In this document: positions 55,001-62,401 of the stretch, one piece after another
Numbering within the stretch: position 1 is the first letter of the stretch
How the letters are laid out: each line of letters begins with the position of its first letter
Source of the DNA: Caldilineaceae bacterium
Lineage (GTDB): Bacteria > Chloroflexota > Anaerolineae > Caldilineales > Caldilineaceae
Length of the DNA stretch: 64,000 nucleotides
NCBI GenBank assembly: GCA_022827195.1
Contig: JAJDTL010000037.1
Coordinates: 124,001 to 188,000, forward strand
Direction of reading: 5' to 3'
Made by a program: the position numbers and the translations under genes
Notes under the pieces: model-generated
Database searches by the model: none
The model's input: the letters and a program-made list of their open reading frames with translations, nothing else
What the model was told of the DNA's origin: nothing

Positions 55001-57112
55001 ATTCTCCTGCTCGACGTTTCGGCTCGGCGGACGTTTTCCGCCGCTCACCCAGCGCGTCATTTCGGTCAGATTGCTGCGGCCGGCAGCGTCAACTACGGTG
55101 GCGCTGATGCGGTACTCTCCTCCCAAGGCTGTATCGAAGGTACAGCTCGCGAATTCGCGATCCTTGCTGTGGGGATCGGAAGCGGCCGAGGACGCAGCCG
55201 TGCACTCCTGAACATCCTCCTCTTTCTCGCGCCAGCTGCCGTCGCGGAACGCCCAGGCGAGCCGCGCGGCACGAACGGTTACGCTGTGACCTTCGATCGG
55301 GTTGCCGTCAATATCGGTGACCACAAGCTCGACTGGGAGGGGCTCGCCCTGTTCGACAAAGTAGCGGTCGGTGCGCAAGCCGACGTAGCGGTCGGCCGGA
55401 TGCAGCAGGAGGTTGGCGCGGCTGGACCAAGCCTGGCGGTTGACGTCAAGTACGGTTGCGGTCGTGTCGAGGCGGACGGGCAGATTTCCGGTTGCTTCGG
55501 CGGCATCACCGGCAGGGAAATCTATACGCAGGTTGTGTTGGCCGGCGGCGTCTGTGCGTGAAGTGAAGGAGGCGTAGCCGATGTAGCCGTAGTTTTCGTC
55601 ATATCTCCACCACGGAGACCACTTGCCAAAGACGAAGCCGGACCAGTTGGGGGGTTCGTAGAAGCCAGACGAGACTTCGACTCCCCATTCCACGTCGGCG
55701 TTGGAAAGGGGGCCGCCGGCGAAGTAGGCGGCGCTAACGGTCGCCAGGGCGTGGCCGCCGGCGACGTGCGGGCCTTCGCTGACGCGAGCGCTGACTTCAA
55801 ATTCGGGACGGCGAAACTCCTGTACCTGGATCTCATGATAGTAACGCGCGTCGTCCCGGCGGAGGGTGCCGGACGAGGGCTCCAGCTCGATCCAGGCGTA
55901 ACCCAGGTTAACGTTTTCGGGAAGTTCGAAATCGAAATGGAATCCTCCCAGGGCGTTGACTGCCGCTTCTCCTGCGCTGATCTGGTTGCGAGACGAATCA
56001 TGGACTACGAAGGAGAGGCGGCGGGCCGCGTTTTGCAGGAACAGGCTGAGGTCCCCTTCCGGGCCGGGCTCGACACGGCGAATCCAGCCTTTGATGCTGA
56101 CAGTCTCGCCAGGACGGTAGATTTTGCGGTCGTCGAAGACGTAGTAACGGACTTCGGGGCGCGGGGTCGTTCGGGACCAGCCACGATTCTCGTCTTCATC
56201 CCGGTGAAAAAAGTAGTCAAATCTGGGCAGGAAGGCCACATCGTTGTTGTGGCGGGCAATCAGCAGCTGTGAACTTATAGACGGGAGAGGGAGCCGTGCT
56301 GTGCCGGTCTCGTCCGTTGCATCTTGCGTGTCTGTCGGCCAGAGTTGTACGGTTGCACCTTCAACAGGCGCGCCATCGGACAGGCGATTGGTCCAAACGA
56401 GCATCTCGTCGGCATCGACAAAGGCCTCGACGCCAAGGTGCGTCACCTGCACCCATCTGGAAATACCCATCTGATCCAACCGCCGATTGAATGGGTCGGG
56501 GGCGGCGGCTGAGGTGACCTCCTCCGGTTCTACCACCAGAATGAGGTGGCCGGTGTCGCCTTCCAGCGCGTCCGACAGGTCGATGCTCGTCTCGACTAGT
56601 TGATCATCGGCGGCGCTAATTTGCAGCGTGCGTTCGAGGATTGGTTCGCCGGGCGGCTCTTTACGGAGGCCGCGCGAGTAGTCGTTGCTCCATTGCAAGT
56701 AGGTTCTAAAGTGCTCCGGCAAGACGCGAAATGCGCGCATGCTGACAGTCTTGAGGTTTACAGTGTAAATTGGTAAAGCCGGCCTGGCGTAGGGATCCAG
56801 GGTGGCTATTGGGCCACCGCTGTTCGTCGTCAGAATGACCTGCGCAGGCCCGACGCTGAACTGAACGCTCAGGTCTTCGGTCAGCGACTGGCCGAAGCTG
56901 TCGGAAAGTTCGGCGGGAACGGTTACGCTGTATGTCGCACGGCCTGGCACGACGGCCCGTATTTCGACGCGATTGCCATACAGGTCATAGGAGACGGCCG
57001 GCGGCTCGGGCTCGATGGCGAAGAGCGCCGGGTCAAACTTTTCGGCGTCGATGGAATTGTTGAACTGGAGGAACCAGGTTGCACCGGGGGGCATTCGCCG
57101 TCGTAGCCGCAT
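52061..57112 (-). CDS. Alpha-2-macroglobulin-like protein, main (C-terminal) part, separated from its N-terminus by a frameshift
   Basis: About 1675 residues of the bacterial alpha-2-macroglobulin family, periplasmic or surface protease traps. The coding join to the upstream piece is in the run of six G at 57086-57091 (plus strand), after which the product continues GATWFLQFNNSID. Visible are MG-type beta domains, the bait-like Met/Ala-rich stretch MEMEEMAVDGG, SVTVTLPDNLTRYRVL before the thioester domain, and the thioester motif CTEQ (plus coordinates 53549-53560) in YPYECTEQIASRILG. An alpha-barrel repeat region (GGFPIWRRGGEIWPYHSIH) and a C-terminal receptor-binding-like domain follow. An in-frame ATG at 57112 could allow reinitiation. 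No pbpC neighbour is present. Confidence 0.85.
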   Translation of the reverse strand: MRLRRRMPPGATWFLQFNNSIDAEKFDPALFAIEPEPPAVSYDLYGNRVEIRAVVPGRATYSVTVPAELSDSFGQSLTEDLSVQFSVGPAQVILTTNSGGPIATLDPYARPALPIYTVNLKTVSMRAFRVLPEHFRTYLQWSNDYSRGLRKEPPGEPILERTLQISAADDQLVETSIDLSDALEGDTGHLILVVEPEEVTSAAAPDPFNRRLDQMGISRWVQVTHLGVEAFVDADEMLVWTNRLSDGAPVEGATVQLWPTDTQDATDETGTARLPLPSISSQLLIARHNNDVAFLPRFDYFFHRDEDENRGWSRTTPRPEVRYYVFDDRKIYRPGETVSIKGWIRRVEPGPEGDLSLFLQNAARRLSFVVHDSSRNQISAGEAAVNALGGFHFDFELPENVNLGYAWIELEPSSGTLRRDDARYYHEIQVQEFRRPEFEVSARVSEGPHVAGGHALATVSAAYFAGGPLSNADVEWGVEVSSGFYEPPNWSGFVFGKWSPWWRYDENYGYIGYASFTSRTDAAGQHNLRIDFPAGDAAEATGNLPVRLDTTATVLDVNRQAWSSRANLLLHPADRYVGLRTDRYFVEQGEPLPVELVVTDIDGNPIEGHSVTVRAARLAWAFRDGSWREKEEDVQECTAASSAASDPHSKDREFASCTFDTALGGEYRISATVVDAAGRSNLTEMTRWVSGGKRPPSRNVEQENLQLIPDGETYAPGDTAQILVQAPFFPAEGLLTLRRDGMMTSERFTMDDPTHTLSVPIGDAHIPNVYLQVDLVGSTLRVDDAGNDLLALPRRPAYASGRLNLSVPPLSRRLHVAAAPRSLKLEPGGETTIDVSVHDADGKPVADAEFAIVVVDEAILALTGYQLLDPVSHFYRERGPGVSNYHNRAHLQLASPQLLQAAGPSPTGTPQPPPEPEMQQRSMAFAMAAPAAAADMEMEEMAVDGGASADGTAQIRLRLDFDPLALFAPEVRTDANGLASVTVTLPDNLTRYRVLVVSVAGGKYFGTGESNLTARLPLMVRPAPPRFLNFGDSFDLPVVLQNQTDEPLLAHVVVRAANADLLDENDEEEAAGYALTVPANDRVEVRFPATTASPGTARFQFAAADANQPSSADAAEIDLPVYTPATTEAFAVYGEIDASGTILQTLRPPADTVPNYGGLEVTFSSTALQALTDAYIYLVQYPYECTEQIASRILGVAALRDVLTAFDAEGLPSPAEIETTMERDLQMLQTLQHHNGGFPIWRRGGEIWPYHSIHVAHALARARLKGYQVPGEVLSRSLDYLRNVEDHFPHWYGADVRRGLSSYALYVRTLLGDHDPAKARRLIDTNGLDNLSLESIGWLLFVLSGETALRETVDEIRRFLNNRVTETAGAATVASGYSDGDYLLLHSIRRSDAVLLEALVVDQPDSDLISKLVRGLLGHRTAGRWSNTQENVWVLLAMDRYFNTFESMTPDFVARIWLGEQFAGGHTFEGRSTEIVNLDLPMQLLRTGATRSDEELPLVLQKEGQGRLYYRLGLRYAPLDLRLAPADHGFAVERVYEAVDDPADVRRDDDGVWHIRAGARVRIKLTMAAPSRRVHVALADPLPAGLEILNPELAVTANPPEEPDRNRDRRWWGSWYQHQNLRDERAEAFTSYLWAGVYEYSYMARATTPGTFVAPPAKAEEMYAPETFGRSGTEMVVIVADEE

Positions 57113-58212
57113 CCGGTACGGCGCAGGGCAAACGGGGGGAGCGTCTGGAAGCTGAAGCTCTGCGGGTGGGCGGAGACGAGGGGCCCTTCCTCGGAGGGGG
57201 TGCCGGGGGGGAAGGTCACGGTAACGGTCGTGTCGGCCGGAAGGGGTTCTTCAGCCACAAATGCCAGCCAACGGTCCGGGTGGGCCGCGGCAATCAGACC
57301 TTTTATCCGGTTTTCGGAGGCGATCTCTTGCTCGTTGGCCAGGCGGACGGCGTAGCTCTGCCCGCGCGCGGTAACCTGCGCGATCTTGATCAGTTCGGCT
57401 GGGTCGATGCGCTGATCGAATTGGGCAAACAGGACCGGCTCCAAGGGCAGTGGGCCGCCTGTGGGGTGTCCTGTCTGCAGGGTGGGCGGGGGCGTGCGGA
57501 AAGTCCAGGTGACGGTCTCTTCGAGGGCGGACCCTGCGGTGGACTTCGTGCCGGCCGGGATTTGAACTGTGTACTCGGTCGCCATGGGCATGCGGTCGGC
57601 GCCGTCGAGGGCGGCTTCGAAGAAGAGCGTCCTGGTGCCGACCCAACGCCAGTGTCCGGGAACGGCCGGCGTGATGACGGCAGGGGGATCCTGCTGGCCC
57701 AGCTCCTGGTGGCTGGAGAGGGCAACCATGGGCTGGTTGAAGGTGACGCTCATCTGCGGGGCAAGCGGGACGTCTCCCCGCGGGGAATAGCGCAGGACGG
57801 CGAGTGGCGCGTCGCGGTCGAGGCCAGGCTGGGAAGCGTCGTGCGGCGGAGGAAACGGCAGAGCTAGCTCCTCTCCGGGCCGGGGCGGAGGAAGACTCTC
57901 CTCGGGCAAGCGGGCCTGCTCGGCATCGCTGTGTACCGCCTGGATGGGTGGCAGGCGGTCCAGCAGGCTCTGCAGCTGTGCCGGCGTGAGGTCCGTTGTT
58001 TGGGCGCGGGCGGGCCGCGCCTCAGCAGCGTCCCAACCGGGCTGCCCTTCGCTCAGGGTGAAAGGGAGAGGAGCGGAATCCCGTTCGTCAACTTCGATAA
58101 AGTCGTCTTCATAGTAGGCGGGTTCCCTGCGTTCGGAGCCACCGGACATGCAGCTGAGGGATGCCAGCGCGAGCATCAGGATCGGGATTGACAGGGCTGT
58201 TCGGCAGTTCAT
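56923..58212 (-). CDS. Alpha-2-macroglobulin-like protein, N-terminal part
   Basis: Starts at ATG 58212 with AGGAGA upstream. MNCRTALSIPILMLALASLSC is a lipoprotein-like signal, with an imperfect lipobox but Cys at 21. An acidic/Pro-rich linker follows, then MG1-like beta domains with MSVTFNQPMVALSS and WRWVGTRTLFFEA, the usual start of bacterial alpha-2-macroglobulins. True coding runs to about 57092 (RRTGCGYDGECPP). The remainder of this frame to 56923 is low-complexity Ser/Pro out-of-frame translation. Adding one base to the six-base homopolymer would fuse it to the downstream piece into one protein of about 2050 residues. Confidence 0.8.
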   Translation of the reverse strand: MNCRTALSIPILMLALASLSCMSGGSERREPAYYEDDFIEVDERDSAPLPFTLSEGQPGWDAAEARPARAQTTDLTPAQLQSLLDRLPPIQAVHSDAEQARLPEESLPPPRPGEELALPFPPPHDASQPGLDRDAPLAVLRYSPRGDVPLAPQMSVTFNQPMVALSSHQELGQQDPPAVITPAVPGHWRWVGTRTLFFEAALDGADRMPMATEYTVQIPAGTKSTAGSALEETVTWTFRTPPPTLQTGHPTGGPLPLEPVLFAQFDQRIDPAELIKIAQVTARGQSYAVRLANEQEIASENRIKGLIAAAHPDRWLAFVAEEPLPADTTVTVTFPPGTPSEEGPLVSAHPQSFSFQTLPPFALRRTGCGYDGECPPVQPGSSSSTIPSTPKSLTRRSSPSSPSRRPSPMTCMAIASKYGPSCQAVRHTA

Positions 58213-58520
58213 GGAAAGATTCTCCTAGGGGAGGCGACCAAAACCGATCAGACTTCCCCCAACAGGCAGGCATTCCGTGCGCGTCGGAGAACGGGTATTG
58301 GGGAGCTCTTGCTCTTGACGTGTGAATCGATTGCAGTCATTCCCGGAAGCTCAAATTGTGTCCCTTGTGAAATGGAAGACTTTGATATTCTCAAATTGCC
58401 GGTTCCATCCTGGTTCATCTGGCCGTTGGTACGACTGATTGCTTGTGTGAACCTCACATTGTGAGCTTTTGCATCCTTTGGCTTACGGGACCGAGGTCCT
58501 TCCGTTGATGGCGTGAAGAG

Positions 58521-58570
58521 TCGACATATGTCGACCAAAGTCGACCAATGTCGGCCAATGTCGACCGACA
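58521..58570. repeat. Five 10-bp tandem units, consensus TCGACCAATG
   Basis: Units read TCGACATATG, TCGACCAAAG, TCGACCAATG, TCGGCCAATG and TCGACCGACA, exactly in register, followed by seven T. The first unit plus the next four bases is a palindrome (TCGACATATGTCGA). Confidence 0.85.
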
Positions 58571-58712
58571 TTTTTTTCTGGAGAGGGGTGCTTTCCTAGT
58601 TTTGCATTTTGAGTTTCTAGCTTTTGGTGTACTCGTTAGGTCTATTGGTCGCATTGGCGTTGCTCGGCCGCCAGGTGTGCTGATAGATGGCGCCTGCAAC
58701 AGCCTGGCGATC

Positions 58713-58740
58713 CACGAAGGACACGAATTCACACGAAGGG
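58713..58740. repeat. Three degenerate units of CACGAAGG(A)
   Basis: CACGAAGGA, CACGAATTCA and CACGAAGGG in tandem, period 9 to 10 bases. Confidence 0.6.
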
Positions 58741-58750
58741 CCGCGTTGCG

Positions 58751-58800
58751 TCCGGTCAGGTTCGGTGAAGTCGGGTCAAGTCCTGTCAAGTCGGGTCAAG
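58751..58800. repeat. Five 10-bp tandem units, consensus TCGGGTCAAG
   Basis: Units read TCCGGTCAGG, TTCGGTGAAG, TCGGGTCAAG, TCCTGTCAAG and TCGGGTCAAG, then TCC and six T. The period and the trailing T-run are the same as in the array at 58521-58570, but the consensus differs. Confidence 0.82.
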
Positions 58801-59798
58801 TCCTTTTTTCCGGCGATTGGAGACGGCAAGAGCGGCTGTCTCCTGGCAGTGAATGCTCGGATGCCTGATGGTTCTTGTCGGGGCATCTAAGTTCTTCGTT
58901 CCTGATTCTCAGTTTCTTATTCCTTGTTGCCTCAGCCGGCTGTTGATATCAGCTTAGCACAATTGAAAGCCATTTGCGCGGGTTTGGAGCTTTTTTCTGC
59001 ACCTTTCATCATTTGACGTCATGAGCCGGTCGTTTTGGCCGGTTGTGCAGTGGAAAGGCTGGGCCGAAGTTGCCAGGAACCGGATGATGTTCTGTGCCGG
59101 TCAAGTTGCCTTTCCTGTCGGTGCTGATGGTTGTCGCGCCGGTCATGGTTCCAGTATAGCGTGCGTGGCGGGCCTTCGCAGGGGATTTCGGAGAATTGGT
59201 CAGTTTTCGATGTTCTTCATCGGATTCTCATCTGGGGACCTCTTCGAGCTGCGGATTGTCAGAAGAGGGGCAGGCTGGACTTTTGGGCGGTCCGCCGACG
59301 CGGCCGCTGGGCAGAATCTTCGGGTCTCATTGAAGCGGCCGTTTGGTCGCGGTTTGTCACGAAATGAAGTATTCTTCCTGCTCGACTCTTGGGTGGTACC
59401 GGAGAGGTTTGGGTAGGTCAGAGCTGGTTTGGAATAAGATACGTTGCGCTGCCCGGGTAGGTCGCGGGGGTCTCGGGCCGTCGAGGGTAATGAAAGTCCA
59501 AGTCAGGGGGTGAGGGCGCCGGGATTCCTGCGCGACGGGCAGGGCTTCAGCCTGAGAAAGTCTGCCATTTTCCTGTAAAGGAGCAGATTGCAGGGTAGTC
59601 GCGGTGATGCGCGGGGCGCGTGTTGGATTGTCGTACTTCAGAAATGTGGTCTCTTGCAAGGGTTCGGGAGAAACTGGCCAATCGAGATGTTTACGATCCG
59701 CCAGGCAGCCGAAGGGAGCAGGGCGGCCGGAATGGCGCGGCCCCTAAGAGCCAAGCGAAGCGGTGGTTGGTGCGGGACACTGCCGTGAGAAATGGAAA

Positions 59799-60452
59799 TC
59801 AGAAGCCGAGCATTGAGCGTATCAAAGGAATTGATTCGGCGCCGAGATAGGCGACCAGGACGTGCTTTATGATCTTCCCGGTGATCACAGGCAGCAGAAA
59901 GCGGTGGATGGGCAGCCGAATTGCTCCTGCCAGGATTCCGGCGACATCAAAGAGGGGCGTGGGGATAATCGCCAGGACGAAGAGCACCGGCATGGTATAG
60001 CGGGTCGTCAGGCGGTGGAATCTGGAATCGATACGGCGCTGACGAAACATCCCGCTGCCGGTCGCGCCTGCCAGGTAGCCTGACAGTTCCCCGAGACCGC
60101 TGCCGCAGCCGGCAACGATTCCGAGCAGCAGGGGATTGAGGCTGGCCCCCAAGGAGAGGACAACGGCCAGGCCGGGGGCGGGCAGAATCACGGTTGCGTT
60201 GGAGATCAGGCTGATCAGAAAGCTACTTGCATAGCCCCAATGACTGAAGCGCTGGACGAGCTCGTCATTGAGGGCCAGCCAGATGGACCCGGCGGTGATT
60301 GCGAGCAGCGCACCGACCTGCCACACGAGATGGAGGGAGTTGCGCTTCGGGACAGCCTCAGGGGTCTTCTCGCCGGTTGTAGCGGCTGCTTCGCCGCCCG
60401 TAATCCAGTTCAACGCGCTGCGCCAAAACCCGTCACTTCGGGTAGGGCCCAT
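59799..60452 (-). CDS. VTT-domain (DedA/SNARE-associated-like) membrane protein
   Basis: 217 residues from ATG 60452; a TTG at 60515 would add 21 residues. The hydrophobic segments fit the VTT/DedA fold: LVWQVGALLAITAGSIWLAL, ILPAPGLAVVLSLGASLNPLLLGIVAGCGSGLGELSGYLAG (the G-x-x-x-G-x-x-x-G-Y re-entrant region), and MPVLFVLAIIPTPLFDVAGILAG with the second re-entrant Pro/Asp. Some VTT proteins are lipid scramblases or undecaprenyl-phosphate flippases. With a wecA-like gene two genes upstream, a role in lipid-carrier recycling is attractive but unproven. Confidence 0.82.
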   Translation of the reverse strand: MGPTRSDGFWRSALNWITGGEAAATTGEKTPEAVPKRNSLHLVWQVGALLAITAGSIWLALNDELVQRFSHWGYASSFLISLISNATVILPAPGLAVVLSLGASLNPLLLGIVAGCGSGLGELSGYLAGATGSGMFRQRRIDSRFHRLTTRYTMPVLFVLAIIPTPLFDVAGILAGAIRLPIHRFLLPVITGKIIKHVLVAYLGAESIPLIRSMLGF

Positions 60453-60544
60453 GTGCAGGATTCCTAACAGTTCGTTCCAGTCCCGCGACAAAGGATCTAC
60501 GGGAGATTTCAGCAAGCAATTTAGATTTTTTCGGGTGGAACCTG

Positions 60545-61237
60545 CTACTGCTCAGCCTGGTCGATTTCAACGGTTATCAGCAGGTCGCCTGGAAATTCGG
60601 AGGCACCGGCAGCCATCGGGTCCCTGATGGTGAGAGAGAAGAGTACGTCGGTTCCCTCCACGACCTCGCCGAAGATCGTATGGTTGCCGTTGAGCCATGG
60701 GGTCTCGGCGAAGGTAATGAAGAACTGGCTGCCGTTCGTATCCGGCCCGGCGTTCGCCATTGCCAGGAGGCCGGCGCGGTCGAACTGCAGGTCGGGGACA
60801 GTTTCGTCCTGGAATTGATAGCCGGGCCCGCCTGCCCCGCTGCCGGTGGGGTCCCCGCCCTGGGCCATGAAGTTCTCCAACACGCGATGAAAGTGTGTGT
60901 TGTTGTAAAAGCCGTCACGGGCGAGGAAGATGAAGTTGTTGACGGTAACGGGCGCCTGGTCGGCGAAGAGACGTACGCGCATGTCGCCATTCTCGGTCTT
61001 GAAAGTGGCAAAGTACACGGCTTCCGGGTCGATGGTCATCTCGGGGGCTGCGTCGTACAAATTGTTGCGTGCGGCAGGTTCGAGCGCAGCCGCCTTGCCG
61101 TTCGCGGGCTGGGCCGCCTCACTGGCAGCCTCATCCGGCGCGCTGGAAGGCTGTGCAGAAGCGCCGCAGGCGGAAATGAGGAGCGCTGCAATCAGAAGAA
61201 TTGGCAGGAGGTGCGATCCCAGGCCCGAGCAGTGCAT
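60545..61237 (-). CDS. Peptidyl-prolyl cis-trans isomerase (cyclophilin), lipoprotein
   Basis: 230 residues from ATG 61237; a TTG at 61318 is possible but would give a poor signal. MHCSGLGSHLLPILLIAALLI is a lipoprotein signal with lipobox ISAC. An Ala/Ser/Pro-rich tether follows, then a complete cyclophilin domain: NGDMRVRLFADQAPVTVNNF, the catalytic Arg in HFHRVLENFMAQGGDP, GSQFFITFAETPWLNG and HTIFGEVVEGTDVL. It would act on proteins outside the membrane. It lies in a minus-strand run between the wecA-like and VTT genes. Confidence 0.92.
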   Translation of the reverse strand: MHCSGLGSHLLPILLIAALLISACGASAQPSSAPDEAASEAAQPANGKAAALEPAARNNLYDAAPEMTIDPEAVYFATFKTENGDMRVRLFADQAPVTVNNFIFLARDGFYNNTHFHRVLENFMAQGGDPTGSGAGGPGYQFQDETVPDLQFDRAGLLAMANAGPDTNGSQFFITFAETPWLNGNHTIFGEVVEGTDVLFSLTIRDPMAAGASEFPGDLLITVEIDQAEQ

Positions 61238-61339
61238 TTTGGAGCGGCCGGAGAAAGCGACCTGGGTGCGAGTGGTCGTACGGGAAGAGAGCCATAAACT
61301 ATTGCTGAGAATGTTCAAGACGGGATCCTTTCCTAGGGG

Positions 61340-62371
61340 TCATTGTTCGGGTGTGCTGGCAGACGCGGCGGACTCGTGGTCGGAAGCCAGCTTTTCGAGC
61401 CGCCAGAGGGCGTAGAGTGCCAAGATCAGGAAGGCCAGGGCGAGGCCGAGGGCCTCTTGCAGATTGGCCTGGGTCAAGAAGACGGAAGCCAGCCCAGTTG
61501 CACCGGCGATAAGATAACAGATTAGCACAGCTTCGCGTTGGCTGCCCGTTACAAGGGCGAGCCGATGGCTGAGGTGGTCCTTGCCGGGGGTGGTGAGGGG
61601 ATTCTTGCCGCGTCGGAGGCGGCTGACGAAGACCAAGGTCGTGTCGAAGATTGGAAGCGCCAAGATGAAGATGGGAATCAACCAGGTGATGCCGGCGCTG
61701 TTCATGGGGAAACGCAGTTTGATGGCGACGGCGGCCAGCAGAAAGCCGAGGAAAAGGCTGCCGGTATCGCCCATAAAGACACGGGCCGGATTCCAGTTAT
61801 AGACCAGAAAGCCCATGCAGGCGCCGCAGAGGGCGGCGGCCATTGTACCGACCAGGTATTGACCGCTCATGGCGGCGAGGAGAGTGAAGAAGGCGGATGC
61901 GATGGTAGCGACTCCGCTGGAGAGTCCATCCATATTGTCGAGCAGGTTGAAGGCGTTGGTAATTCCGATGATCCAGAGGAGTGTCAGAACGATGTCCAAT
62001 GCGCCGTTGAAGAGGCGGACCTGGACACCGCTGACCACGAGGACAGCAGCGGCGGCGAGCTGGATGGCAAGCTTCAGGTAGCTCTTCATACCGCGCCTGT
62101 CGTCCAAGGCGCCGGCCAAGCTGACAATGGTTGCGCCAACGAAGATGCCGACGACCTCATTCACGTAGGTGCGATCGCCCCAAAAGGCCAGGGCGGCGAT
62201 AAAAGCGAAGTAGATGGCGGCGCCTCCCATGAGCGGGATGGGCGCGGGGTGGATCTTGCGACCGGACGGTTGGTCGAGGATGCGGAGTCGCAGGGCAGCG
62301 AGGCGGACCAGAGGTGTACCGCCGATGGCAATTATGAGGGCGCTGGCGGCCATCAAAAGGAAGGGGCTCAC
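61340..62371 (-). CDS. Undecaprenyl-phosphate GlcNAc-1-phosphate transferase-like (WecA/TagO/MraY family)
   Basis: 343 residues from GTG 62371; the ATG overlapping it is followed at once by a stop in its own frame. About ten or eleven membrane segments. Family motifs are [11 protein letters not shown], the Asp pair in [32 protein letters not shown] (catalytic Asp), [14 protein letters not shown], and the basic loop DHLSHRLA that binds the nucleotide sugar in the WecA branch. It starts glycan synthesis on the lipid carrier. The Wzy-like gene ends 30 bases upstream, so they are probably cotranscribed. Confidence 0.9.
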   Translation of the reverse strand: MSPFLLMAASALIIAIGGTPLVRLAALRLRILDQPSGRKIHPAPIPLMGGAAIYFAFIAALAFWGDRTYVNEVVGIFVGATIVSLAGALDDRRGMKSYLKLAIQLAAAAVLVVSGVQVRLFNGALDIVLTLLWIIGITNAFNLLDNMDGLSSGVATIASAFFTLLAAMSGQYLVGTMAAALCGACMGFLVYNWNPARVFMGDTGSLFLGFLLAAVAIKLRFPMNSAGITWLIPIFILALPIFDTTLVFVSRLRRGKNPLTTPGKDHLSHRLALVTGSQREAVLICYLIAGATGLASVFLTQANLQEALGLALAFLILALYALWRLEKLASDHESAASASTPEQ

Positions 62372-62401
62372 ATTCTTACTCGATTGCGGGTTAACGACAA
62401 A

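Larger units (their letters stand above)
58213..59798. other. 1.6-kb non-coding region with short-period repeats
   Basis: There is no gene I can support in this interval; frames up to 131 codons lack domains and ribosome-binding sites. 58500-58810 holds three arrays with a roughly 10-bp period (listed separately), two of them ending in T-runs. The rest (58811-59798) is AT-richer in places, with no structure that I can name. Confidence 0.6.

Noticed and set aside
57060..57112. Programmed ribosomal frameshifting in the alpha-2-macroglobulin gene
   Set aside because: The six-base homopolymer could slip, but there is no known precedent in the family and I see no stimulating hairpin or Shine-Dalgarno-like element. 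Error, mutation or phase variation is more economical.
58521..58800. Repeats considered as a CRISPR array
   Set aside because: The units are 10 bases, contiguous and without spacers, and no cas gene is present in the window.
59021..59416. 131-codon frame in the gene-free region
   Set aside because: There is no recognisable domain and no upstream ribosome-binding site, and overlapping frames of similar length exist. Treated as chance.
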